Below the pieces are notes generated by a model. That model worked only from the letters and a program-made list of their open reading frames with translations. It was not told the DNA's origin and did not search any database. This document shows positions 33,001 to 45,712 of a stretch of DNA of 48,470 nucleotides, one piece after another. This stretch comes from Actinomortierella ambigua (lineage: Eukaryota; Mortierellomycota; Mortierellomycetes; Mortierellales; Mortierellaceae), in assembly GCA_016098155.1 (NCBI GenBank), contig JAAAJB010000247.1, forward strand, positions 1 through 48,470, written 5' to 3'. Within the stretch, counting starts at the first letter, position 1, and every line of letters begins with the position of its first letter. The translations under genes were made by a program, and so were the position numbers.

Positions 33001-33751
33001 CGTCAAGTGGGTCTTTGAGCCAGAGATGCATGGCAAGGACAACAACAACATCGTCGGTGAGCAAGGCGAGGATGGAGCAGAGGCTGACGGAGTTGCTGGT
33101 CATGAGTGGTACAGGAGCTACGTCTGGGAGATTCTCAAGAACACCCTCAACAAGGTGCTCTCGCGCGTCGCTCAGGTCAAGGACAAACTGGAGGAGGTTC
33201 GACGGGAAGCTGATGGTAAGCAAGTCTTTTTAAGGAGTGGGGGGGGAGAAGGAAGAGAAAACTTGGCGTGCGTGTTTCTTTTTTTTCATGCTGATGTGTA
33301 GTAGTACGAACCTGGCATGACTAACACTTTATATCTATCTATCTATCTCTCTTCAACAACTTTTCTTCTTCACTCTGACATCAATCTAGTCGATCCATCT
33401 AAATCCAGAGACGTTGTGGAGGCTGTGGAGAACACTCTGTCGATTGTGAACCGAGAGCAAAAAGAGGTGTTCTTGACATTGTACCAAAAGTTTGTCGGTG
33501 TTCTGCGGGAGCGACTGGCAAGCATGGAGGAAGACGAAGAGATGGATGTCGAGCAGGACCGCTGGTGGCGCAATGCACTGAGCTGGTTCACAGAGATTGG
33601 ACGTCGGTACAGCAAGGAGGTGGCGTCGTTCTCGACCACACTTGAGGCGATTGTCTTCTCGGTCGACGGACAGGCCGTCGATGCGCGGATCAGCAACATC
33701 TTTTTGGAGATTTGCAGGATGGAGACTGGACGCTCGGTGGACTTGAACTAA
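30059..33751 (+). CDS. NCBP1: Nuclear cap-binding complex large subunit (CBP80/NCBP1)
   Basis: Nine exons join with every phase consistent: 30059-30104, 30239-30259 (only 21 bases), 30376-30551, 30649-30749, 30878-31142, 31282-32216, 32345-32520, 32628-33215 and 33390-33751, giving 889 residues. The N-terminus is Arg/Gly-rich (GGRDRYDRG, then a Gly run). An MIF4G-type helical domain follows (KRLGGLIIRVGDKV, LNTLAGIL, ILELPMKTAIYGTLTGLLN, VKLLLRFLGELVN, LPWCAADLHDRN). Two further helical domains carry HHLSNFGYLWNWEEW and EHPYHAMASAVLNSLRAKN, both characteristic of CBP80. The protein pairs with CBP20 on the 5' cap of new transcripts and promotes splicing, export and first-round translation. Asn and Gln runs (near 31690 and 31880) are species-specific inserts. 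Identification is firm. Confidence 0.93.
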
Positions 33752-36700
33752 AAACGAGAGAATGAATGCCATAAGGAATAAATCGCACTCTACTTTTATT
33801 ATTCTTGGATCATCTTTGGAACAGACCTTTTTTTTTCTTGACTCGACAGAAGAGAGCAGTCAGAGGAGGGCGAACAGCACATACACGCCTCAATGTCTAG
33901 ACTAGACATGTAACGACGAGGATGGACCGCCAGCGTGTCATCCAGGAAGACGTTACGTTGCTCGGGTATGACATTCCGTCCTAAACAATCTTTCCTTTCA
34001 GCTCATTGTCGCTACTAATGAACCTGTGAGTAGTTGCTTATGGTAGTAGTGTACCGGTGTATCGCTCTCCGCCCTCACGATATCTTGATTCCAATGCAAA
34101 CCCATCCACACGCTGGTCCAATGGGTGTCGGTGTTACTTTGTCAGGAGCGTCCTTTTTGCCCAGCGAGCGTCAATGAACAGCAATATGCCTCCACGTGCA
34201 ATGTACTGCTACCACCACCCTTTTTTTTTTAATAGAGAGTTGTTATTGGACTCACGCACACACAGAGAGTGTACAGCCACTGTAACATGAGATTGTCAAA
34301 AAAGGGGAAGGTGAGGGACCTTCACCCTGATCTGCCATGGAAACTCCACTCCCCCTCCTCCGCCCAATATTTCATTGCGCCATGCAAAAAGTACGAGCAT
34401 GCAGCGTGGTCTGTTTCCTCCTCCTTCCACCTACTCACTGTCGCTCCCTTTCCCTCCTCCCTCCTTTGTGGACATTGCGCCTGCCCTTGATTCTCTCACA
34501 AGGAGTAAAATTTCATATTCCCTTTCTTTTTTATTGCATTTAGGGCGCAATAAGAGTGACCCTGACCTGTAGAGGGCCAACCCCCTCTCTCCTCACCGAT
34601 TCCCCAGACCAAGTGTGTACCTCGTTGAGGGTTGCCAACAAAAAAAAAGAGAACAGACAAAAAAGTTGCGCTTTGATGTTTTTTTTTTCACGGCTTTTTT
34701 TTTTGGCTAAGGTGGAATCTTGGTCCTCTTATCCTACGCGCTCGTTTTTTTTCGTGTGTGTGTGTGTGTGTGTTTTTTTTTATTTCTATTGTCATTATCT
34801 TTCTCATCTCCTTGGCACATGGACACTGAATGATGGGGAAAAAAAACAACACCTCCTATTTTCAATCCTAAACACCTCCCCTTGAGGCAATGTGGTCCGT
34901 CGATCGGGATCGATTATTTTTTGTTATTCCCTTGGAGCGTTGCACACAAGTTTTTAGACGCTTTTTTTTTTAAGAAATTGCTGTTTGCGTGAGGTGAGAT
35001 AGGGAGGGATCGATGGTAGGAGGAAAGAAGTCAAAAGGGGGGGTGAAAGGGAGGGAGGGAAGGCAAGGGGAAGGAAATGGAGGTGTTTGTTTTCTTTCTT
35101 TCCCAAAAAAAAAACTGTGTCGGCACAACCTCTGCACACTGCAAAGGTTTTGGCCCTGGGTAACTCTGATGAAGAAAATAGACAAGGCAAGGGGGAGGGG
35201 GCAAGAAGGAGTCAGAGTCATGACTTGGTCGTTATGCAGTCTAGAGAAGGATTGTAACACCAAAGTGACCATGTGGGCTGTAGGTTGGGGTAGAGAAGAA
35301 GTTAAGGCTCTAGAGTATCGTACCACGAAAAGTTTATTGGAAGCCAATTGAGGCGAACACGTATGAATATGAAAGGAAAGGAAAAAAGTGTGTGAACTGG
35401 CAGATCGCGCTACATTATTGGACTAGACAATTCAACAACAGAGACATGTTGGGGTACGGGAGGAGAGGCGAAAAGGCATGAAGTACTACCTACTTTAATC
35501 CAGCTAGTGTGGGGGTTCGACGTAGGTAGAGTGGGCATCGGCATCGGCATCGGCAACCTTGTCTGCTTGAGTATGTTTGGCTAGCATGACCTTACATACA
35601 TACCGCTGCCTACTTTTCCTCTTGACATACCTCTCTCTCCCGTCCCGTTGGCATATTTTCACGTCATTTTTCTCTCTGTCTATCTATCTTTCTCTCCCAG
35701 CCCCCCTCTTGCATGGAATGGATGAAATAGTGGCTGGTCATGATGCATGCAAGAGAATGTTTTTTTGAGCTTTCCGTGAGGGTGGTAGGTGGGTGATACG
35801 ATCCCGTATCCACAGGCCTGAAAAAAAAGGTGAGTGTTTTGTTTTGTTCACGCGACTCGAAACCTTGATGAAGGTATATGTATCTCAAGAGAATGTTCAT
35901 GGGGTCTGCTGACGAGAGAGAGAGAAAGGGCTCTCGCTCACTCTCATTCTTCAAGACTACTGGTAGACTAGCCAAGTAGTACACAGCAGCAATCTTGCAT
36001 TGTGCCGCCTTCATCACTGCAGAGATACCTTTTTGTTTCTTTTCCAGCTGGACGTGGTGTTTGCCCGCAACCCAAAGGAATGCTTATGCTCCTTTTCCCT
36101 TTAGCCTACTCCACTTGATTCGTCAAACTTGCACACGGGCACGCACTTTTTGGTCTAGGGCACTTGATTGGAGAGGGTTCCTTGATCAAGTGGGGGAGTA
36201 CATGGCACAATAACGTCTTCTAGGACTCTAGACAAAAATCATTGGCCGATAAGAGCTGATGAGAGTCACCGCGTATAGGATCGACCGCCATGGTACCGAG
36301 TCTGTTCGCTTTAGCATGTAGCACTGTACTCTCGTTACCCTGTAGCAGAGGTGTGTGTGTCACTCTGTCTCTCCACGTTGCCTTTTCAGGGGGTTAAGAG
36401 GGGAAAGAGTAGGATGACTTTTGACTGGGGGGAAAAAGACGAATTTCCGCTTGGAAAGGAATGTATTCTGTCTCACATAGGAGGACCTTTTTTTTTTTTA
36501 CTCCTGCTTCGTCCACCTTCATTCCAATAACGAGGGGGAGGCATAGATCCTGCAATGCCAGCCGTCGCGTGTGTGGAGGCAAAGAGAAAGAAGGAGGAAG
36601 ACGAAAAAAATCAAGAGGAGAGAAGGTCACAACTGTTCATATTGCCAAGGACCCATCCAGTAGACAGAGCAAAAAATAGGGGGAGTAAAGGAGGGGGGAC

Positions 36701-38287
36701 AGGAGCGCAGAGCCGCATTGTGCAGCTGTTGTAACACTCTTTGTTGCTTTTCTGCTACTGCTTGCCCTAACCTGCTGCTCTGTCCCCCCCCCCTACCGCC
36801 TACGTGCTACATGGAGAAAATGAAAAGAAACAGTGTCATGGGAGTGGAGGTGGCAAGGCATGTCAGCTCTGACCAGATGTAAATATGTTGATAGATGCGT
36901 GCCCAATGGAAATAAATGTAGATGCTAGGGCAAGGGTACAAAAAAAAACACAATTAGTGCGAGAGTAACAGAGAGACAGGGAGAGAGAGAGGAAGAGAGA
37001 GAGAGATCATCGCCTGTGACATGGAGACCACCAAGGGGAGGCGATGCCCTGGGCTGAGCATATCATAAAAAAAAAGGGGAGGGGGGGAGAAGGACAAAGC
37101 ACAATGTCCTTGACAGCAATACACGCACACATCCAGGCAGACAGACGGACAGGTAAAAAGAGTGTGGAAGGGGACAGAGAAGGGCTTCTCTATTTCCCCT
37201 TCTCTCTCCTTTACCTCTCTCCCCCTTCCGCCTTGCCTGTAGCCCATGACCTTTGGTCCAGAGCTCTATTTTACGATCATTACTAGTGGTTACACGACAG
37301 AGGTCATGGGCATGAAAACAAAGCGCGATCTCTAGGTAATCAGACGCTATGGAAGGAAGCGCTTTATGTTGTTGTTGCACTGCTGCATGAACGAGCGCAC
37401 TGCTGTGCGTACATACTAGATATCGTCTTCTCCCAACATTGGCCTAACTACCATCGGGCTAAACGATCTAAGGGGGGTGAACCGTTGATGTGTATGTGTG
37501 TGTATGCGTCGGGTCCCCATAATATCGGATGGTTCGTATTTGTTCGTGTTCTTGGAAGAAAAAAAAAGGTCAAACATCTCGACATAGATGCACACAGAGT
37601 GGTCCGTTTGGGGATCGTATCCCTTCCACCTCCTTCTTACATCTTGGTCTGCCGGCCCAACATCCTTGCCTCCACTAGGGGGCGTGCAGACCGATCATGG
37701 ATGCAGAGTGATCACAAACATGGAGACAAACAGTGGAAGGAGCCTCTCTTCGAGGGTGGTGGAGATGAGTGTGTTTTGGGACACAAAAGGGCTGAGGTAG
37801 ACCAGTTTTTTTTTGTCTGGAGCTCACTGTACCAACACTACACAGGCTCCTCTCTCTCTCTCCCCTTCTCCTCTCCTCTCTCTCTTCTTTTGTTATTCCT
37901 CCTAATACCCTCCTCCAAAACTGCTTTCTCTCTCTCTCCTTGAGCCCTCTTTGGTTAGGCGATGACCTACCCTTTTTTTTTGGGTTCGCCCAAGTGTAGT
38001 TTAACCTCAGGCCCAACAGCAAGGTACTGCCCAATGCTATGCTGACCTTCTCTTTTAACCCCTATGCAAGATTTAGGCGTCATACTTGGGTCGATACATC
38101 GCTATCTTTCTTGGGTAGAACAAACAAAATGGATAGGAAGAGATAGACCCTGTAGTTTTGCATCCCATGTGCGAGGTCAGTGCTGGAGGATGGACCCAAA
38201 AAAAATAGCGAAGAACATGCTCAAGCGTCTTGCATCGGCAAAGCAAGCACGGAATGACGTTCACTGGACGGATCCTGCATGCAGCCA

Positions 38288-38289
38288 CG

Positions 38290-38321
<32 letters not shown>

Positions 38322-38332
38322 GACAACGATAG
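38288..38332 (+). repeat. (AAC/GAC)n microsatellite
   Basis: A run of CAA and CGA triplets, interrupted by GAC units. Confidence 0.85.
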
Positions 38333-40804
38333 GTAAGGGAAGGAGGAACGAATAGACAAAAGGAGGCTTGTCGAGGATGTCTTTTTTTCGCGCTTGGGGA
38401 GTCGGATGTGGTCGAAATGGAATCTGCAGTGTTCGGGGGGGCATGTTAGGCAGGGCGGGAGGAGGAGGATTGGGGTGGCGAGCAGGGCCCAAAAAAGGAC
38501 ATTCTTGGCGGAAATATACGTCTGTTTTATCCATATCCGTAGAAATTGGCCGTTGCGCGGTTGCTACCCCGCTTCCGGGGTCGGATAATGTTGCTCCCAC
38601 CCGCCCTTTTACCTCCGCCTGAACGTGGAGAACCGGTGGTGCTTCTACGTGTTTCCTTGCGAGATACTCTACGGACGGGTATGAAAATGACGATATACAC
38701 TATCACCCCCCCTCCCCACTGGTAAACTAAGGACGGGGTGGTGCGATGGGATGGGGAGCTCTCTCACTCTCTCAATAATGTCTAATAGTCCATCCCTCAC
38801 TCACTCTCACTCCCTCTCTATCTCTTCTCCGCCCCCATTCACCAACCAACGTACAGACTATCTATCAATCTATCCATCCATCTCTTTTACCCTCTGCACG
38901 GTAGTCTCGACCTTGCATGAAGGACGTGCCGGGAGCAGTAAATCGGAGGATCGTCTCCCGCCCCCTCCTTCCTCCCCTTCTTCTCTCCTCCTCCACGGCC
39001 TCATGTCCATTGTCTCCCGTAGAGTAATTGGTTTTCCTAGCTTTATTGAATAAATTGAATTTTTGTAAATTTCCGGGTTGCACCCCCCCCTCTATCCCCT
39101 TTGGAGTACTTTTGCTGTAGCACGTAGCAGGGGGGGGGAGGAGATTCTGTTGTTGCTTTGGTAGGGTTGGAAAGGGCGGCAAAGGACAATGTTGCTCATC
39201 ATTTTGGCTCTTCTCCAATATTCTCTGTGCTCAAAGATCGAGCAGCGAGGAAATTATGGACTCGAGGAGAGAGGGAGGAGTGGGGTGTTTGGGTCGTTTT
39301 TTTTTGTTCAGCCCTCATGCAAGCCTGGGTGTTTGGCGCAATCATCTGCTGTTGCTGGTAGTTCTCTTTTCGCCAAATGGTACACAAAAATGAGTACTGT
39401 TTATACGTGTCGTTTACACACGCTGCAGAGGCCCAAACAAAATAGTCAAATAAGAGACAACAAAAAAAAAGTGGGTTTGCATAACAGACAAAGAACCCTT
39501 TTGAGGACAAGCGTGTTTTGCTTTCCCCCCTCGTTGCCTTGTTGTTTGGGTGAAGCAGTGTGCATGCACGTCTGTCGTTGTTGGGATACAAGAGAGGAAA
39601 TACGAGACGTTTGTGCGCACAACAAACTCGGCCCAAAGAGCGACAATCCTGTGTATGTGTTTTTATTTTCTGACAACCTGCTGCTGGCGACGAAGGAACA
39701 ACAAAATGGGCGGCAATCGAAAGTGCCAGAAAAATGAAAAAAGTGAACACATGGAATACTATAGAATGGTAGAGGAAGAAGGAGATAGGGCGCGCACTTC
39801 TAGAGAGAGAAAAAGAGAACTAACTGCTGGAAGAAACACACCAAACCTAACGTGGAGAGAGAAGGATGGTGGAGGGGTTTGCATGGCTAGTGAACCCCAA
39901 TTCCGTTACACTCGTCCTTGTCCCCCCCCCTCTCTCTTTCCCCATCCACACCTACCCACCCTTTCTTCGAGACTGATGTAGATTTACTACCTCGGTTGTA
40001 TAATCCTTGGGAGGCAGGAGAGAGAATCAGAGGAGGGAAAGGGGGGGAGAAGGGACGTGTAAGGAAAAAAGAAAGAGAGAGAGAGAGTGCAAACTGGGAT
40101 GTGATGACGATTGTGTACATGCGCATATACAGAACCAGCAAGAGGAGCAGCAAGAGAAACCCTCCGCGCCCGAAAGGTGCAAGGAACAACAAAAACGGAT
40201 ATTGGCTGAGAGCAAGGAGCACCGTGCTCAAAGAAGGCTCAATCCACATCATACAAACATATATTGTCCTTGAATAATACGTGTAAGTATCGGTTGGACC
40301 ATGCTGGGGTCTACTAGACTAGCACGCACACAGAGAGGGGGAGAGAGGGAGAGAGCGAGACAAGACAGACAAACTAGAAACGAAGAGACAGCTCAGGATA
40401 GTAGCGTGATTCTCACCCAACGGTCTCTTTTTTGGGGGGAAAGAGGGGAGAAACATACGCTCCCCTTCAATTGTAGGGCTTTCTACACCTATTTTTTTTA
40501 TTATTTCGTGGCCCCAAGGTACCTCACAGGCGCTCAGACTGTCCAGTCGCGTCCTGCCATCTGTCTCTTGTTGGCAGAATTTATCTATTCATAATTTTAC
40601 ACGGGTCATTTATTGACCTGGCCCCTCCCCTTCCTCGTGGCTGCTCGAGGTCTAGGGCAGCAGGACTCTTTCCTTTTAGCTGGAAAAAAACAAAGGCCTC
40701 TCTGTTCGATGATTGAATATGCCTTGAGAAATTCATGTCGCCATCCTTGCAGAGGGCAAGTGGAGAGTACAATGTACAATGCAGCATAGAGGAGAAGGGG
40801 AGAG

Positions 40805-40843
40805 GCGAGAACGAGAACGAGAACGAGAATGAGAACGAGAGAA
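40805..40843 (+). repeat. (GAGAAC)n short tandem repeat
   Basis: About six imperfect hexamer units. Confidence 0.8.
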
Positions 40844-41262
40844 AGAAAGAAACAAAAGACAGAGAGACAGACATGACATGACAGACAGAGAGGGAGAGAG
40901 AGAGAGAGGTATGCGTCGTTGTTGACCGATGCACGACCGAATGTGGGGCGCCATTCTCTTTGTTCTTCCCTTTTTTTTTTTTTCTCTCGGGAACTTTTTT
41001 TTGCAGGAACAATTAAGATCCATTCTTGTCTTGTCTTGTCTTTTTGGTGGGCAATCCTCTCTCCCTTTTTTTTTCTTTTCCTCGCCTATCCTCCTGGATG
41101 GGATATCTACTGCCCTTGGGGAAGAGAGCTATTGGCAACAAGGATACAAGAAAAAAAAGGATAGCCGTGAGCCAAGGGCGCCGTCTATCGCCCTTTTTTA
41201 AACATGTATATTTGTGAACGGGGATGTGCTTTTGTGAGAGACCAACGATATAAAAAGGGAAG

Positions 41263-41296
<34 letters not shown>

Positions 41297-41540
41297 AGCG
41301 AGCGAGGAGGAGTATGAAGAGGACAGACGAGAGTACGATGATGCCGATGATGGTGATGGGGCAGAGACGGACAAGAAAACAGGCGCAGAAGGAGAGAGAG
41401 CGAGAGAGCGCGTGTGTGTATGAGAGAGAGACGAGGAGCCGGCAGCAACAAGAGTCCCTTTATTCGGGTTCTGTCTGCAACGCAGGACCCTCGAAGGAAG
41501 GCCGAACAAGAACGCAATAGCCGATCAAAAGGGAAGAGTG

Positions 41541-41575
41541 GAGTAGAGTAGAGTAGAGTAGAGTAGAGTAGAGTA
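41541..41575 (+). repeat. (GAGTA)7 pentamer repeat
   Basis: Seven perfect GAGTA units, preceded by one GAGTG. Confidence 0.95.
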
Positions 41576-41806
41576 GGCGATCAACAGAGTAGCAGAGTTA
41601 AGGACCCTTCCTTTGTGTTTGTGTGGCACGGCGTGGCATGTCCTGGCATACATAGATACATACAAAAGCACGACATGGTACGGCACGACATGGGATGGGC
41701 TGGCGGTGGGATGGTGTGTTGATCGACAATGATGATGACTTGGAACCACCAGTCACCACCAGCACCACCCTCACACACGAATAGAGAATAAGTAATACGA
41801 CCAGTA

Positions 41807-41829
41807 CAGACAGACAGACAGACAGACAG
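41807..41829 (+). repeat. (CAGA)n tetramer repeat
   Basis: Five to six perfect CAGA units. Confidence 0.9.
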
Positions 41830-42689
41830 TACAGATGGACGGTATCGGGTACAGGGCAAGGACAGGATGACAGGGGGGGGAGGTGGGTAACCATGTCGAT
41901 CCAAGGATCCCGTGCGTGTGTGTCTCTCTCTGTCTGTGTCTCTCAGAGTGTGTTTGTGTCAAGATGTATATCGTGTGAGGGTGAGTGAGTGGGGAGAGTG
42001 AGGTATGTGTACGTGATATGTGTGTGATATGTGTGATATGTGGTGATATGGGCTACTTGGCCATAGAGCTTCTATCCGTGTCAGTCAGTTCAGGGAGAGA
42101 GCGAGAGTGGCGTGCTCCCCTATTTTTTTTGTTTTTCCCCCTCGCATCAGCAGCCAACAATATCAACTCATCAACATCAACAACAACATCATCATCATCA
42201 TCACTCAACAGCTTCTGCCAGCCTTTTTTTTTTTATTTCCCTCTGTCTGTCTGTCCGTCTGTCTGTTCTGTGTTCTGACTCTCTGTCTTGTTCTTTGTGT
42301 GTCTCAACCTGCAGCAATAGTTGACCAATGGAAGGGTAGGGAAGTGGGACAATTCAATCGTCTTTTTTGTTTACTCAGAGTCTCTCTGTCTCTCACTCTG
42401 CTGCTGTTCTCGTTTCTTCTGTCGCCTTCTCTTATTTTTTCCCCCCCTTTCTCCTCTGCCCCAACAATACAGAGTCACGCTTTTTTTCTATATACCCTCC
42501 TCTCCCCCCCCTATTCAGTCCGATTGAGTCCTTCCATTAGGACAGATGACTAACGACCCGTTCCTTTTGTACTCACCCACACAAACAAATATATATATGC
42601 TCCTCACTCTCTCTTTTTTGGCTCTCCCATTCTCTCAATCTCTCATTCTCATCTTTTTAAACTCTTGTCATCTCACCCATCATCCCTTC

Positions 42690-42797
42690 TTCTTCTCTCT
42701 CTCTCTCCCTCTTCCTCTGTCTCTCTCTCTCTCTTCCTCGTCCTCTCTCTCACTCTCTCTCTTTACCTCTTCCTCTCTCTCTCTCTCTCTCTCCCTA
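42690..42797 (+). repeat. Long CT-rich tract
   Basis: About 100 bases of nearly pure CT dinucleotide, followed by (GT)n and a GCAG. It lies about 1 kb upstream of the kinase gene and may be part of a transcribed leader intron. Confidence 0.85.
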
Positions 42798-43708
42798 TCT
42801 CTCTTCTGTGTGTGTGTTTGCAGCCCGTTGTCACCTCTTTTATTCTCTCTGCTTCCCTCCCAACACACCCCCCCCTCCGGGGCATCCAGCCTTTTTTTTT
42901 TCTCTCTTTATTTTCTTTTACTTCCTCTTTATCTTTCTTTTCTTCTTCTTTCCCTGTCTTACCCGTGTACATCATATCTATAGCCACCATGGCCGCCCTT
43001 ACCCTCTAAACTCAACCATGTAGCCTCTTGTGGGTCAACATTTTCCTCTGCAACAACCATCCCCCCTCGGTTCTCTGCAAGGCCCGCCCTTCCCTCGTCC
43101 CAACCTCCACCTAATACCCCCCTGCCAAACACCCCTTCGACTATGCTGCACTCCCATCCACGCCCTGCTCCTCCAGCAAGCACTCCCTGCGACTGCCTCA
43201 TCTCGTACCGCGCTTCTTCTATCCCATTGACATCTGCCGCTGCCTTTGCTGCTTCCTGCCAAGCCTTTAAAGAGTCCTCCACTCGATTCTCTTCTACTTT
43301 TACTCTTATCACCTTGACATCTTCTCCATTGGCCGGCTAAGCATTTTATTTTTTGCCAACCATATCCAAGAAGCACCGCCCCACCATCGTTTGCCGCCCT
43401 TTTTTTTTCTTTTTTTTTTGTGTGTTCTTTTTCCCTTTTTTTGCCTTGTGTGTTTTTTTTCTCTTTGCATTTGTTTCTTTCTTCAAGTCTTTACACAAGA
43501 AGAAAAAAGAAGAAAACAAAAAAAGTCTTTATTTTCTCTACCTCACCTCCACTATTCCCCTTGTGCTAACCGCTCCCAAGTTGGATAAGCCAATCCGGTC
43601 GAGTCACATTTGCACACCGCCACTCTCCACCCTTTTTTTTTATATCTGCACCTATCACATCTCGCCCTTACCCCGTGTCTATTTAAATATTCCAAGTGAC
43701 ACATACCA

Positions 43709-45712
43709 ATGAGCCAACAATCCTCGCCCCTTCAGCCCGTCGATGCCGTCGTCGGCGCCCGCGACAGGGTCGGCGACATCCTGCGCGACCCTGTCAAGCA
43801 GGCCTCGTACCAGATCCTTGATGTCTTGGGCTATGGCACCTACGGCTGCATCTACCTGGCAAAGACAATGACGCTGCCCGTCGAGTTCAAGGCCATCAAG
43901 TGCTTGTCCAAGCGCGGCCTGTCCCTGACCCAGCTGCTCCTCCAGCGCCAGGAGATTGACATTCACCTCGCCCTCTCCGACCCTGCCCGTGGTGGCCCTC
44001 ATCCTCACGTCGTCGACATGTCCTCGGTCATCGAGACCAAGGACTCGCTCTATCTTATCATGGAGTACTGTTCTGGCGGTGATCTGTATGATGCCATCAC
44101 TTCGCAGCACGCTGCGGCCCGCGACTCGGGTGTCGCCCTCGCCTCTTCCATGCCCGCCAACGTGCTCGGTCGATCCCTCAACGTTCACTCAGACACCTCC
44201 GTGCTCGATGCCATGCAGCAAATCGTCTCCGCCTTGGCCTACTGCCACTCGCGCCAGGTCTTCCATCGCGACCTCAAGCCCGAGAACGTCCTTGTCGCCA
44301 ATGACGGCTCGCTCAAGCTTGCCGACTTTGGCCTCGCCACCAAGGATCGTGTCTCGTCCGACTTTGGCTGCGGTAGCTCCTTCTACATGGCTCCCGAGCA
44401 GCAGCCCTCTCGCTCCGCTGCGGGCCGTCGCCCTTATCTGCCCGCAAAGTCCGATATTTGGTCACTCGGTATCATCTTTTTGAACCTGCGCTTTGGCCGC
44501 AATCCTTGGAAGCTCTCGCGTGCCGACTCGGACCCCACCTTTGCTGCCTACATCAAGAACCCCAACATCCTTGCCGATATGTTCCCCGAGCTGTCGCCGG
44601 CGGCACTCCACTTTTTGCACCGTGTCTTGTGTGTCGACCCCAACGACCGTGCCGACTGCTACGAGGCTCTTGAGCTCATCCAGAGCATGACCTTCATTGT
44701 CGGCCATGGCCATGGCCTCGAGGAGGATGACGCTACTGCTGCCGCTATGGAAGGCTGCGAAGAGGAATCGTCCGATATCGGTTCCATGCAATCCTCCGTC
44801 GAGTCTTCCCGCAACCCCAGCGCCGTGTCTTCCATTGCTGCCTCTATGGACGGCTATTACAACGAGGACGATCAGCACGAGGAGATGTTCCATATGGAGG
44901 ACGACTATGGTGCTCCTTCTACCGGTGCTGTCAACAACAACAACAACAAGGACTTTGGTTCTGCGACCCGGTCGGGATCGCGCTTCTCCAACTGGTCGCT
45001 TGCTTCTCACCAGTCGGGTCATTCGTGGTCAGATATGGCGGACGAAGAGGCAGAGATGGATTTCTCTCTGCCAGTCGGGTTTGACGAGCCATCCCTGGCG
45101 ATGAGGGGTGGTGCGGAGGAGGATGAGCAGCAGAAGGCTGAACAACAACAAGAACAACAACAATCAACTGAACAACAAGAAAAAACACCCGCTATGATGA
45201 TGATGATGATGAAGGAGCCCTTCCTCCGCCCTAATGACCACCCCAACCCTTTTGATGATGACCTTTTCTACTCCAACAACAACCACCACCACTCTTTTTC
45301 GCATCCTGTCAAAGTCCCTTCGACAACGACAATGGTGCCGCTTGATCATGCAATCTCTGTGGCGCCTTGGATGGTGGAGCAGCGTGACGCGACCTTGCCG
45401 ACGATGCTGTCAATGGCCCCAACAACAATGACAGCGGCTGTTCCTGGTACGACCGTCAATGCTTCTGCCGCCTCCAGTTACCCGTATTATCCGACTGCAG
45501 AGTCGTGGTCGATCTCTTCTGGCCTGACGCTGAATCCTGATCCTCTGTCGCCGACGACAGCGATGACTTTTGCCGAGGCCTATTCGTCGTCTGCGCCTAC
45601 TGGAGTTGGTGGTGGAGATGGTGGTAGTCCATTGAAGATGGCTGGTTTCACCAAGCTCTCCGACCTTTTGATACGTCCACCTAGCCCCTTTGCCCCGATG
45701 GCTACGGTGTGA
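43709..45712 (+). CDS. Ser/Thr protein kinase, Ran1/Pat1-SKS1-VHS1 type
   Basis: A single-exon frame of 667 residues. The kinase domain (about 33-328) has GYGTYGCIY (41-49), Lys64 in FKAIK, HRDLKPEN with Asp188, DFG at 207-209 and FYMAPE (225-230). The SLGIIFLNLRFGRNPW segment (252-267), followed by DPTF and a PNILADMFPELS stretch, is typical of the fungal Ran1/Pat1, SKS1 and KSP1 group, which controls nutrient response and entry into meiosis. All catalytic residues are present. An insert of about 30 residues (134-163) precedes the catalytic loop. The C-terminal half is disordered and low-complexity: acidic, Gln-rich, a run of six Met, His/Asn-rich. It ends in a conserved-looking FTKLSDLLIRPPSPFAP segment. 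The ATG follows directly on a CT-rich leader. Family is sure, exact orthology less so. Confidence 0.88.
   Translation: MSQQSSPLQPVDAVVGARDRVGDILRDPVKQASYQILDVLGYGTYGCIYLAKTMTLPVEFKAIKCLSKRGLSLTQLLLQRQEIDIHLALSDPARGGPHPHVVDMSSVIETKDSLYLIMEYCSGGDLYDAITSQHAAARDSGVALASSMPANVLGRSLNVHSDTSVLDAMQQIVSALAYCHSRQVFHRDLKPENVLVANDGSLKLADFGLATKDRVSSDFGCGSSFYMAPEQQPSRSAAGRRPYLPAKSDIWSLGIIFLNLRFGRNPWKLSRADSDPTFAAYIKNPNILADMFPELSPAALHFLHRVLCVDPNDRADCYEALELIQSMTFIVGHGHGLEEDDATAAAMEGCEEESSDIGSMQSSVESSRNPSAVSSIAASMDGYYNEDDQHEEMFHMEDDYGAPSTGAVNNNNNKDFGSATRSGSRFSNWSLASHQSGHSWSDMADEEAEMDFSLPVGFDEPSLAMRGGAEEDEQQKAEQQQEQQQSTEQQEKTPAMMMMMMKEPFLRPNDHPNPFDDDLFYSNNNHHHSFSHPVKVPSTTTMVPLDHAISVAPWMVEQRDATLPTMLSMAPTTMTAAVPGTTVNASAASSYPYYPTAESWSISSGLTLNPDPLSPTTAMTFAEAYSSSAPTGVGGGDGGSPLKMAGFTKLSDLLIRPPSPFAPMATV

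Larger units (their letters stand above)
33752..43708. other. About 10 kb without a recognisable gene
   Basis: No frame here shows a known domain, good codon structure or a consistent set of splice sites. The region is full of T runs, CT/GA tracts and short tandem repeats. Frames overlap on both strands. A C-rich, less repetitive part (about 42960-43340) just before the kinase gene could be transcribed leader. Unannotated non-coding RNA or a long spliced 5' untranslated region of the kinase gene cannot be excluded without expression data. Confidence 0.55.

Noticed and set aside
38064..38336. Plus-strand frame of 90 codons with an Asn/Asp tail
   Set aside because: The tail is a microsatellite, and the front part has no recognised domain or splice support.
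38073..38600. Long minus-strand frame with a run of Val codons
   Set aside because: It is the mirror of an AAC/GAC repeat, has no ATG at its start and no known domain.
41500..42060. Dense short tandem repeats suspected to be a CRISPR array or telomere
   Set aside because: Units are simple 4-6 base microsatellites without spacers, and none matches a fungal telomere repeat.
42546..43009. Plus-strand frames rich in Ser and Leu before the Ran1-type kinase
   Set aside because: They are translations of a CT repeat and poly-T DNA, not membrane proteins.
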